From the NCBI GenBank assembly GCA_022702545.1, contig JAHRBC010000002.1:496001-560000 (forward strand): a DNA stretch of 64,000 nucleotides, given 5' to 3'. The position numbers and the translations under genes were made by a program. Within the stretch, counting starts at the first letter, position 1, and every line of letters begins with the position of its first letter. The DNA comes from Phycomyces nitens. Its lineage: Eukaryota > Mucoromycota > Mucoromycetes > Mucorales > Phycomycetaceae. Positions 46,033 to 56,182 of the stretch are shown one piece after another. The notes under the pieces were generated by a model. It made no database searches, was not told the DNA's origin, and was given only the letters and a program-made list of their open reading frames with translations.

Positions 46033-47177
46033 TTAATTGTTTAATTTTTTATTCGTCATCTCTGACGGTCCACTGTGGTGGTGGGGGAGCATGCTGTCAG
46101 GGACTGGTTTGGTCACGACACTGTGGAAGCGTCTTTCCATCAGCTGTCGAGAATTGTTGCCCAAGTCGACACGGGCATACAAGTCAACCATTTCGAGGAA
46201 ATGGTTGAACTAAAAGGACAATTAGTTTCTATTTATTATATTTCAAAAACAATAAACTTGGCTGGAAAACAATTTACCTCGTTGCTTCGCCAACTTGGGC
46301 GCTTGACGTGAACGATGCGCACACCTGGAGTCCCAGGTGTCTCATCACCAGACTCGCCATCAGACATTGCTCCTTTCTGAATGAGATTGGAGCAATCCCT
46401 ACCCATTGCAGCATCAATGGCAGCCTTGTTCTTGGCATAGGTAAGGCCACGGCGTTTGAGGTGCTATAGATCAATTGGTATTAATATTACTCTTAAAACT
46501 AAGCTCTGATTAGAATATAAAACACAACTTACATCACCCTCACGAGAAGAGCGCCGTGTCTTTGCCTTTGCGGCATCCCTCTTGCTAGAAGTCTGGGACT
46601 CCAGGTGACACCGACTGCGGAAGTGGTTGTGAACCTTTTCACGGATGTCACTGTTTCGCAACCTGGGGTCCCGAGACCTTTGCACCAGGAAGGCCATTAG
46701 GTTGTCCACCAACTCTTTATTTGGACTGTCGTTGAAGAAGACCTTGGTGTTCCACCTGGGCTTCCTGTTGTTGGCCTCAATTTCGGCCTGGTCATTCGAC
46801 CTGAACCTTGGCGTCCACATGTAGCCATGAATAAGTCTCTATTTTATAGCATTAAATTAGTGAATTATTATTACTCTGTTACTTACAATCACTTCCGTGA
46901 GGTCCTTTGGTTTTGGCTCAGGAAGAACATTGCCAGTAGTGCTGACAACTGGGGCCACAGCAACAGGAACCACTGGCCCAGCATTTGAAGGCTGACCAGT
47001 GTTGGTGTTGCCTCCAACATTGGTACCACTTTGGCCGTTCATGGTGGTATATGCTTGTTTGAGAAAGCCTACGTCGTTGCTTATTGTCAAGACAGTTTGC
47101 TTCATAGCAATTATCTCCTCCATCATCCGAGGATTCTCTGCATTGGGCTGAGGAGCGAGTGCGCGTCTGTTTGCCAT
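46033..47177 (-). CDS. CACTA-2 accessory gene (open)
   Basis: Unknown function, and the only open copy of this gene in the window. Exons are 47,177-46,887 (97 codons), 46,838-46,533 (102), 46,463-46,278 (62) and 46,209-46,033 (58 plus stop). GT-AG introns make a 319-residue protein. It begins MANRRALAPQPN with a predicted helical segment (MEEIIAMKQTVLTISNDVGF), followed by a Gly/Asn/Pro/Val-rich linker. A conserved block follows: FRSNDQAEIEANNRKPRW, NDSPNKELVDNLMAFL, NKAAIDAAMGRDCSNLIQ, AMSDGESGDE, RPSWRSNE and FNHFLEMVDLYA. Exons 2 and 3 have the same length in CACTA-1. There is no signal peptide or membrane segment. It could bind element ends or the transposase, as tnpA does in plant En/Spm, but no DNA-binding fold is recognised. 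Confidence 0.75.
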
Positions 47178-47759
47178 TGTCTAAAGAATATTAAAATAGT
47201 CAGTGTCAATTATATTATACTGTGTCTGGATTTAATATAAATGATATTCTTTACTTGTAACTAAAAAGATAATAAGATGATGAGAACACAAAAGAGTGAG
47301 AAAGAACAAGTCAATTATACGAAAAGCATATTATATATTAATAGCCATATACATGGCTGTATCCAAAAAGACTTCTTGTAGACTATCAGAGTTGATATCG
47401 GCAATCAAAATTGTCCTTTATTAATTAACTAGTGAGTTGGTCTCTTTGGATAAAGAAAAGACTTTGTAAAATCGGTTTTTATATATATATACTTTGGGTT
47501 TATTCTATAACACAATTAATATTACTATTCATTTAGCTTTAAATCTATTTGACTATATATTTTATTCTGTTTAAATTATACAGGCTCTTTAACAATAAAC
47601 ATTATCCATCTATCCCGAAAACCTTATTCTTTGAACCAAACGATTCTTGATAGTGTTGATTACACAGCTTTTTTTCACATTGATTCTGCGCCTTTATTGT
47701 AAGCCCAAGAAAATAATAAACAGCAGACTGAAACCTAGCAAAGCATATTAATCGCTCAG

Positions 47760-48960
47760 GATATATTTTGGATTCCATCCATTACACCTATTCTGTCTCT
47801 ATTTCAAATTCGATGTGGGCCCTTGTAATTAATCTCTCTTTTTCCCTATATCCGCGCCAATTTACTTTTCTCTTTACACTCCCATAAACACAGGCTGATT
47901 CCGATGCATCCTTTCCACATTGCCCATCCAGGTTAACAATCATCAGTTAAACTCTCTGTAATCTTATAATTTATTCTGACTCTCTCTCTTTCTATCAATC
48001 TTATAGACCTCTTTGACTCACACATCTCATTATATTATACTGTCATCGGGACCATGGTAAAAAAGTCTTTTCAAATCAAAATTTTCCTTATCTGACTTTG
48101 TTTACTCTGCAATAGACCACCCCTGCCATTCACCCCATCTGCCTCTTCCATAATCTACGGCTGCTATCATGATGGTAATGCCGTTTCTTGTTCTTTATAC
48201 TTTTCTATAATATTATTTCCGTTTGCTCTTTTTATCTTATAGCCCTATTCCACCCGCATGGCCTATTATATAGCACCATCATCAGTGCCCAGGTAAAAAA
48301 AAACTTTTTTGTGTCAAAAAAAAATAATTTTCTTTTCTAACGTTGCTTATTCTAATTTAGGCTATCACCATCACTGTCCACCCCATCTGCCTCTCTCATC
48401 ATCTACGACTGGTTATCATAATGGTAATGCCGTTTCTTGGCCATTATTCTTTTCCATAATATTATTCTGGCTATTTACTAATAATTTTTTATACTCTTAA
48501 CAAGACACTATTATTGGCCGCCATATACCATCCCTCTACTATAATCACCAACTCTGTTTTTGGTATGTAAATAAATTTTTCTATCACTCAATTCACCCAT
48601 ATTAATTTATTTTATCCCATCTCTAGTCAATCCAATCATACAAGATGCCATGTCACACAATTCAGCCCCTCTTTGTCCATTCTTATCCAATCTTTGCAAT
48701 GTAAGTATAATATCCCTCGCATCTTGAATAGCACCCGCACTCTTGAATATATATCGCTAATATAACTTTTATTATATCAGAACACTACCGCAACCACCTA
48801 AATTGCCGCCAGACCCTATTTTCAGGTATTGTTCAGTAGAGAAGCACCCGATCCAAGTAGTATCAAGTAGGCTGGTAGAAGCGGCAAGGATAGACCATAA
48901 TAGTATTAGAACTCGTGTATAGAACCATTCTATTCTTTCCAATAAACATAAATATAAACC
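47760..48960 (+). other. CACTA-2 3' module with mini-exon-like repeats
   Basis: Colinear with 18.4-19.8 kb of CACTA-1. Blocks ending CATG or CCAG before GTAAAAAA, and ATGATG or CATAATG before GTAATGCC, alternate with acceptor-like TTATAG, CAATAG and TTTAG. The repeat spacing is about 248 bp (GTAATGCC at about 48,175 and 48,423). The leader ATG seen in CACTA-1 is not conserved. It is either a decayed spliced gene or subterminal repeats. Confidence 0.45.
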
Positions 48961-48999
48961 ATAAACAACCTAATAAGTACGGGATATAAAATAATTGAG

Positions 49000-49548
49000 A
49001 GTATATCACTGGTCGAGAGTAATAAAGAGGATACCAAAATCAATAAATAATGGGCTATCTACTGTAGGCAAAGTACCTTATACTACAGTTATGTGACTTC
49101 TCAAGGGTGTAGGCAAAGGAACCTCGCCATTCTATTTTTAATAGACTTATTGAATATAATAAAATTAAAACTGAGATTTGCATAGGTAATTCTGGTATTC
49201 ACTTCAAGTTGACATATTAAGAATACTAACTCCCCTTACTAGCATCACCCCTAGTGGACTAAACACCAGTGTTTAGCGCGAAAATGCTCAGGCACCAAAG
49301 GTACCTTGTGCACTAGGCATTTGTTCACATAAACTCCAGTATATACCTTACCTTTGTCCAGGAATATACCTACCTATATACCAGTGTATATCAAATGGTT
49401 TTCCCAGTGCTCGGTGCTGATTACTGGGTCGGCCCCAGAGCATGTCCGATGCGGATCGTGTTGGCTGATGCCAGACATGGGGGTGGAAAGCAGAAAGAAT
49501 GGGAGAGATTGAGCGGTAGAGGCAAGGCGAGTAGAGAAAGGTAAGCTT
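49000..49548. other. unassigned end of the CACTA-2 block
   Basis: No homology to the end of CACTA-1 is apparent. Base composition is mixed and turns GC-rich after 49,400. It contains the perfect inverted repeat CTAAACAC-CA-GTGTTTAG (about 49,258-49,276). No gene is supported. It may be another small insertion or the true CACTA-2 terminus. Confidence 0.4.
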
Positions 49549-49581
49549 CTCCACCATGTAACAACTAGCAGTCTTTTTAGA

Positions 49582-49865
49582 TGTGATAGTACCAGTTTTG
49601 GGAAACCGGACTTTGAAGATTAAGAAGAAGAAGAGTTGAGCTTGTGAAAGATGATCTTTTATTGATAACAATTGAGCAAGTATTTATATTATTTCGAGAG
49701 GCAAGAGAAAGAGAACAAGATGTTGTGGTGGTATACGCATGCCTACGTATACCACTACAACACAGAAGGAACCGAGATGCAAAGGGTTAATCCTTGCAGA
49801 AGAGACAGAGTGCATAGAGGCTAGGTGTCGGACATGGAAACGGGACTTGGGCCTAGCACACAACA
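49582..49865 (-). repeat. gypsy-2 5' LTR
   Basis: 284 bp. On the minus strand it runs from TGTTGTGTGCTAGG (49,865) to ACTATCACA (49,582). A leader of only 24 bp separates it from the gag ATG at 49,557. It is the partner of the 3' LTR at 11,891-12,169. It lies in the 3' flank of the CACTA-4 transposase. Confidence 0.88.
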
Positions 49866-49958
49866 CTTTGTTTTTGTCTTTTTTATTTTTTAAACACATG
49901 ATTCGCAAAACAACCTATAAAATTATAATTAAAACCAAGAGAGATAAGATAAATATAT

Positions 49959-52900
49959 TTAGGCGGAAACCTTTCTAGGCAAGGGGACAACTAGTTTTTT
50001 GTTAATGTTACTACTAGATTTATAATCCACAATTGCAACAGGCAGGAGAATCCAATGGACAGGAAGAATGCTTTGAAAGTCAAGAGCTGAAAATTCGTCC
50101 TTGTGAATCTCAATGCCTTCAGCCTCTCTGGTGGTGTCTGACGTAGTTTTGAACCAGTTCACAAAAGCAAAGGTGTGTTGACTGTTATAGGCATTTCCAC
50201 AATGTGAAGAAGAAACAGCAGGGCTAAATGCGTGAACAAATAGATACTGAATCTCTCCAACATACATGTACACTGCCTCGGTCTTTTCCTCAACAAATAA
50301 TGCTTGGATGTATGATCCTTTTTGATTTCTACCACTCCTTCCTTTGAACATCTGGCCTAGAATACTGACAGACTTGAGCATTTTGATCCAGTCATTGACA
50401 AAAGCAGAGGAAGCCGTGGTGTCATTACAGCCTTTGATGGACCTGTCATTGTAGGCAACCTGGTAATATTCCACCAAACAGTCATATTCTGCCCTACTCA
50501 TCATACTTATAGGCTTCTTTTTCAGTGGGAGTGTTGATGGTGGCAAAGGCTCGTTACCATATACTGTTATCAATGGATTTTTAGCATATTCAACAAAATC
50601 AGGCAATGAGAAGATAGAGAAATAATGAGAATGTGCTGGTGTGGATATAGTGTCTGGGGTATTGGTAAACATGTGAAAGATATCTGACAAATGACATCCA
50701 TTGGCTGTGCTCAGAAACCCACAAACAAAATCTGCCTTTTGTGTATCCTCAACAAAGCTTCTCATGTATGTGGCCTCAAATCCACCTTTCCTGTTCGTGT
50801 TGATGTTTTTGAGGATACTGTTGTACCTCTCAAAACCAAAAAGCCAGTAGCCATAAACCGGACCAAAGTCCAGAACCGTTTCACGAAGATGAAGATGGAG
50901 GTGCATGTTGGAAGAGAGGAGGTCAGGCTCACATAATTGCTCACAACCTTTGCCAAACTGCTCCAGATTGCGATGTGCTTCCTCAATATTGTCCTCAGAG
51001 ATACTTGGCTTGGTCAAAAAATGGCAGGCATTTACAAAAAACATCCAATTTTTGAACATTGGCAGTGGCAGCACGTTCTTCAATACCACGGGAGAGTATA
51101 CCAAACACCACGACTTCCACTCATCAGCTTTCATGAAGGGGAACCCCTTTGCAATCTTCATCTTTAATGGAGTATAATCTGGCGGCAACACTATCTTTTC
51201 CACCATCTTCTCCATGGCAATGAGACTCTTATCGTTGATTACTCCATCTGCAACCCATCTCTCCATCATCCTCTTGGCAGTACCTAAGTAGAGATTGTGC
51301 ATTGGATCAATGATCGTGCAGCGGACAACGTCAAAGTACTGGAGACGATGCAGTTTGGACCAGCAAACACCACTGGCAACTTCAAGATGCTGCCTCTCAG
51401 CTTGAGTGGCTGCATTTCTCCAGACCTCAGCATCCTTGCAATTATCATTCTTAGTGCAAAGGAGCCACTTTGAGAAATCAAATCCAGAATAATCAACAAA
51501 GTTTGTTCCAGCTAACCAATTGAACCGACGATTACACTTATGACAAGCATTTGTACTCATATGGGATGTGAACCCACATACTTTCCTTGTGGCAGGGATG
51601 TCATAAGTGACCAGGAAAAGAGCAGCACAGACAGTTGCACCAGATGGGCATTGATGAGTCTTCATTCTGATTCCTTTATAGAGATCCTCCAACTCATTGA
51701 CCAGTGGTTTGAGATAGTGATTTATCTCTGAGGTTTTTGCTTCTCTGGGTCTAGGCATCAAACCAGCAAGGATGATATTTTCCTTCTTGAATCTGACATC
51801 ACGAGGAAGGTTGTTGACAGCAAGGTAGATGGCACCACAAGAATACGTGACACCATCAAAAGGTTGGAACCAGTCAATGTTTAATGTCAGCATAAGAGAG
51901 CACTCACTGTCAACAAAGGGGATTCAATTCACATCAGGCAACTCGTTCCACATCGCGCCATCATATATATCAAACACAGTCTTTTCCACCTTGGGACCAC
52001 AATTCCAAGAGTTGATCTGTGATTCAAAATCAGGCCGAGAAAAGAGTGTTTGGATAGAGTGTTTGATTGACTGGTAGATATACGATTTTTTTGGGACAGA
52101 TGACAAATTGGACTTGAACAAGCCATGGCCACACAAGGCACTGTTTTCAAACTTGTCAAATGTACAGAAAAGAGGTGCACCATTGTTCTCGTAAATGCTG
52201 TGACATTCACCACATGCAACATACTTCTTGATTCCCTTTGTCAATGCATTTATTCCTGCTATACTTTTGAGACCAGAGACACTTGATGGGACTCGGAAAG
52301 AATCGCCAAAAAAATCCAGGATCTTGTTCACGATTGCAATCAAGATAATTGTGCTTTCATTGACAACGTAAAAGGAAATGAACAGGGCAAGAGCCTTGAC
52401 TATAAAGCCATGAATGAAACTCAATTCTGAGTTGAATTCTAGAAACATATTAATCAAAAAAAAGCATATTAATATATAATATTTATATAGATAGAGCGAT
52501 TATCAGCTCAGATACTATACAGACCTTCATCATCATTCATCTCGTCTTCACTTTCACTGTCAGAGTCAGAGTCAGAGTCACCAACTGAGCTACATTCATC
52601 CTCTGCACCAAAAATGGCATCGGACTCAGAGAGAGGTAGGTTTCTAATGGGTTCTTGTACCCCCTCATATTCTTCAACGCCATTTTCCAAGTCTGCCCAG
52701 GTGTAAAAAAAAATTAATTTAATAAAAAAACAATAAAATTTTAAGAAATCCATGGCCTCTACATTGTCTACGGCCTCAAAGTATTGCTCTTCAGTATCAA
52801 CAATTTCCATTACTATTTAATTCAAAAATGTATTTATTATTAATTAAATAATTTTCAAATTAAAATATAAAATATATCTTACATCTACCACCAAAAAAAT

Positions 52901-53033
52901 TGTTTTTGGCATCTTCTTTAAGCATATGACGCTTAAATGTTTGAGCTGTGAGAAAATCAAATCCACCCTCTTTGTTCTTGCAAATAGAACATCTGCATTC
53001 TTTTGTTCTTGTAGATTTACGGATAGGAGCCAT
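49959..53033 (-). pseudogene. CACTA-4 transposase (one nonsense codon)
   Basis: tnp2-type transposase. Exon 1 (53,033-52,885) encodes MAPIRKSTRTKECRCSIC, GGFDFL and QTFKRHM, the zinc-binding exon shared with CACTA-3. Exons 2-3 (about 52,811-52,508) are acidic and Ser/Asp-rich (SVGDSDSDSDSESEDE). The main exon runs from 52,457 to 49,959 with LTLNIDWFQPFDGV, NNLPRDVRF, CHKCNRRFNWL, IDPMHNLYLGTAK and GYWLFGFERYNSI. A single in-frame TGA at about 51,924 (after LPDVN, where CACTA-3 has IDGFPF) interrupts it. No accessory gene of this copy remains; gypsy-2 begins 94 bp beyond the stop. Confidence 0.88.
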
Positions 53034-53253
53034 TGTTTAATAAATAATTGAAATGTTTTGGTTTAACAGTAAAGAAGATATATTCAGGTACAGTTTATTT
53101 GATATACTTTGAGTTTAATAATTATTTTTTTCATGCTACATAATTGCCTACACCTAATAAAATCCATCAAAAATATTTTTTCTCTCTGAACTCACAAAAA
53201 AGGGCCTGAGCTAGAAAATTGACCTTTATATCCCATACCTACTGTATCAACTA

Positions 53254-53285
53254 CACATATGGGAATTGGGGGTATTTTTGCAGTG
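53254..53285 (-). repeat. CACTA-4 right terminal inverted repeat
   Basis: On the minus strand it reads CACTGCAAAAATACCCCC and ends CATATGTG. It matches the terminus at 3,783 and lies 220 bp upstream of the transposase start. Confidence 0.8.
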
Positions 53286-53800
53286 TCATTCTCTGACCAC
53301 AATATTTTTATAGCAATCGATGAAGACCAAATGCTATCCAAGTCATAACAACATATTATTGGCATCGTGTATAGTTTGAGTAAAAGGTTTGTACTATCTA
53401 AGTTTTATACTATTAAATAGTATTTGCTTTTGGTATGTTTCTATATTATTATTATATATAATCTAACATTAATTGAAATAAATCAAAATTATAATAAAAA
53501 ATAAACCATTATTTCAAATAAATGGCAGTAAAAAAAGAACGAGTGCTAGTATATAAAGTAATATAAAAGATAGGGTATAGTATATAAAGAAATGATTTTG
53601 GTTGGATAAAAAAAATAGTAGCTGTGTCTACTCCTGCCTCATAACTACCCTTTTTTTTCACACTAAAAAAATGGTAACAGCTACCAAAATTGCCTTATAC
53701 AGAGTCTTTACTACCATTTTTTGGTGGGAAAAAACGGTAGTAATGCTACCAAAACTGTAGTTAGCTACAGTTTTTTCCCCATAGTATCAACTTAGCCCCA
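53286..53800. other. noncoding region with palindromes
   Basis: AT-rich. It holds several short inverted repeats based on GGTAGT/ACTACC and ACTGTAG-TTAG-CTACAGT (53,640-53,790), possibly the edge of an LTR or a small inverted-repeat element. No gene is supported. Confidence 0.4.
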
Positions 53801-53829
53801 AAATACTGGCAATTATTGAATGTTCAGAT

Positions 53830-54538
53830 AAATGAAACAAAGATTTCTTTCAAGACAGAAAATTGATCACAGAATAGATGTTGTTTATTGATTGAAAATA
53901 AGGTGACTTTTATAGATAATCCTTTTGAATAAGAATATGAGAAAATAAAATAAGGAAAAAACCACAATATAATGAATGAGTCATTTGTTGGGAAAAACAA
54001 GAGGATAGTAAAATAATAATAAGAGATTTGAATAAGAAGAAATAAGAAGAAAGGAAAGTAGTAAAACAAGATATGAATAGTATGGTTCCGCAAATCAGAG
54101 AAGGAGAAAAGAGAAATAAAAGAGACAAGATGTTGGTAGGTGATCTCCAACAAATGACAAAAGAGAAAATATAAAGAAGTGGTTGTTTAAATGTGATAGA
54201 TGTTGACAGAAGGTTAAGGTGAGAATGGTAAATGCAAGTTTGTATCAAGAACAAGGTAAAAATATTACTTGCAATCTTTTGTGCACAGGCGTACACAAAT
54301 AAGGTTTGGCGGGAAAATGTGATGGGCTTACCAACCCTACCAACTACCCAAGGCACCAATTTCCAATGTCACGTGCTCTGTGACTTAGGCCAGGCTTTCC
54401 ATGCCGGCCTTCCACCTTCTGACCACGCGGACCAGACCAAGCTCCTGGGCCCTTTGGCCGGACTGGCCAGACTGGCCGGACTGGTCAGACCAAGGCAAGA
54501 TTCGGGGTTTTGGGGATCACCTCACCACAACCGTGTCA
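53830..54538 (-). repeat. LTR-like unit 1 of the tRNA-proximal array
   Basis: It ends CCGTGTCA and is followed by CATG and the next unit. On the minus strand it carries TATAAAAG and AATAAA spaced like the other units. A GC-rich imperfect repeat (GGCCGGACTGGCCAGACTGG type) lies at about 54,455-54,495. The left end is not defined. Confidence 0.55.
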
Positions 54539-54542
54539 CATG

Positions 54543-55294
54543 TGACGCGTGATGTGTGTATACGGTTGTGTATAGTGACGAACGATGGCAAATAATAAAA
54601 CGATAATAAAGATAAAGAAAATGACTAACGAAACTCAACAGTATATTCCCAAAATGTAACCGGGCAAAATATCACTGCTCTTCAGAGATCGAAAAGTACA
54701 AATAAAATAAAATAGAACCGGTATTAAACCCAACGAAAGATATCTTTTATTGATTGAAAACTGAATGTCTTTTATAGACATTCAGAATCGAAAAGGAATA
54801 ACTGAAAATAATAAAATAAATGGATGGAATTGTGCCATCGCAGTCAAGGTAAAACAAAGAATAAAGAAATAAGTGAATAAAATGATGTAATTCTAGACAA
54901 GTGTGATAAAGTATAGTATAAAAATATTGTAAAAATAATAAAGGTAAAAATGGAAGAAGTACATTGTACAAAGACAATTGTTTAAAGAGGTGTAAAATGG
55001 TGCAATCCTGCAAGAAGGTGTCAAGGATTCACAAAAGAAATAGGAAAGGAAATAATATAAAAAAGGAAATAAATAAATGTGATAAAATAAAAACGGGAAA
55101 AGACTGGGAAGAAAGAAAAATATAGAAACTTGGGGATCGCCCAGCCAATGTCATCTCACCGGAAACCCGCCCAACTCACTCGGCTCGGACTTCTTACTCG
55201 GACTTGTCCGGCCACCGACCCCTCCTACGTCTATGTCCGGGCCCTTGGTCTGGCTTCATGGTCGAAACCGAACCTGCCCACAACACACGTGTCA
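54543..55294 (-). mobile_element. solo LTR 2 of the tRNA-proximal array
   Basis: 752 bp, TGACGCGTG to CACGTGTCA. It shares with the gypsy-3 LTR the ends, the block ACTAACGAAACTCAACAG, the CTTTTATAGAC region and the GGCTCGGACTTCTT region. CATG lies on both sides (54,539-54,542 and 55,295-55,298). Confidence 0.8.
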
Positions 55295-55298
55295 CATG

Positions 55299-56178
55299 TG
55301 ACGCGTGTTGAGTTATGGTGTGTGGTGCAACAGGTCAGAATATATAAATAATATATATTGTATTCTTGTGATTTCGCTCAGGACAATCCAACAAGAAGAA
55401 TTTGACAATCAGACGGGACTTGAAATAGATAAAGACAGTAAACAGGCAAACGGACAGGCAAACGGACAGGTAAACGGACAACGGACAAACGGACAAACGG
55501 ACAAACGGATAAACGGACAAACGGACAAACGGACAAACGAACAAATGGACAAACGGACAAACGAACAAACAGACAACAGACAACAGACAAACGATGAGAC
55601 AGTACTTGTAGATCCTAACAGTGTGCAACTTAGTATTTCCCGCAGGACAATAGCTCAAGTTCAGGGACGATGTTCAAAAGAAATAGAGAGAAAACTGAAT
55701 GTATTTTATTGAATAAAAAATGGAGCTCTTTTATACTAATTGACAACTGTGCACGTAGTGACAATCTAGATATAACTTATGCTGAATGATGATTATCGAG
55801 AAGAGTGTACAGTTCTTCGGGCATAATCACAAAAGGAAATAATCGAAAGGAAAACAAAAAGGAAACTAAACATCAAGAGAGAAATGCACTATCGGGAAGT
55901 ATACAAAAGGAGTAATATCAAGAAGTGCGAAAGGAACAAGTGCAATGCAGTGGGAAGCAAACAAAAAAGGAAATATAAATCAAAGGAAAAGAAAGGGGAA
56001 AACATTTAGAACTCAACGGGGCTGTTGACATAGACAAATGATTCCAAGAGATCGGATCATGCCTTGCATGTCCCAAGGGAAGGTGACGTCTTCGACTGTC
56101 CCAAGGTAAAAACTTCAAAGTCACTAGTAAATTGAGGGTTGGTGGTCGTTGCTGGAACATTCTACAACACTTGTGTCA
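55299..56178 (-). mobile_element. solo LTR 3 of the tRNA-proximal array
   Basis: 880 bp, starting TGACGCGTGTTG and ending CTTGTGTCA. The body differs from its neighbours and contains an 8-bp minisatellite (ACAAACGG). CATG lies on both sides. It has the same terminal bases as the gypsy-3 family and is probably a related family with the same target choice. Confidence 0.7.
55436..55600. repeat. 8-bp minisatellite in LTR 3
   Basis: Tandem ACAAACGG with variants (ACAGGCAAACGG, ACAACAG). Open frames across it in either orientation are repeat artefacts. Confidence 0.9.
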
Positions 56179-56182
56179 CATG

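Larger units (their letters stand above)
42680..49548 (+). mobile_element. CACTA-2: CACTA-like element inserted at the gag start of gypsy-2
   Basis: The block is flanked by the direct repeat CTCCAC (42,674-42,679 and 49,549-49,554). Removing it joins the gypsy-2 start codon (49,557) to the gag frame. Contents match CACTA-1: transposase (plus), convergent accessory gene (minus), then a mini-exon-like module. The ends (AGTTTTCCTTT left, AAGCTTACCTTT as the inverse of the right) are only loosely similar and are not the CACTG type. Exact boundaries are uncertain, and the last 500 bp may be a further insertion. Confidence 0.7.
11891..49865 (-). mobile_element. gypsy-2: one Ty3/gypsy element split by four later insertions
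   Basis: Fragments on the minus strand, from 5' to 3': 49,865-49,549 (5' LTR, leader, gag start), 42,679-40,559 (gag, protease, RT fingers), 21,863-21,123 (RT palm to RNase H), 20,504-20,236 (RNase H end) and 13,442-11,891 (integrase and 3' LTR). Joining them gives about 5.0 kb in the canonical gag-PR-RT-RH-IN order. The breaks carry target duplications: TGT for CACTA-3, TAC for CACTA-1, GTTTC for the solo LTR and CTCCAC for the CACTA-2 block. The two LTRs differ at 12 of 279 positions, 11 of them transitions. Its right neighbour at 49,866 is CACTA-4 sequence downstream of its transposase. Confidence 0.85.
3783..53285 (-). mobile_element. CACTA-4: outermost CACTA-like DNA transposon, carrying nested insertions
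   Basis: Termini: at 3,783 the plus strand reads CACTGCAAAAAT followed by a block ending CATATGTG. At 53,285 the minus strand reads the same, with about 4 mismatches in 32 positions, better than the match between the two ends of CACTA-3. The transposase gene (minus, 49,959-53,033) sits just inside the right end, as in CACTA-3. Everything between 3.8 and 49.9 kb is therefore best read as the 3' subterminal part of CACTA-4 filled with later insertions and partly deleted. No accessory gene of this copy is found. The flanking trinucleotides (CGC left, TCA right) do not match, so no target duplication supports the pairing and the ends could belong to two related copies. The pairing is inference. 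Confidence 0.6.

Noticed and set aside
53286..53460. Continuation of the mariner C transposase beyond the right end of CACTA-4
   Set aside because: Translation in all minus frames shows no transposase motif and the flanking trinucleotides do not match.
54401..54600. GC-rich plus-strand open frames in LTR 1
   Set aside because: Low-complexity imperfect repeats of an LTR, with no protein motif.
55335..55712. Open frames over the ACAAACGG repeat in both orientations
   Set aside because: Repeat translation artefacts within an LTR.
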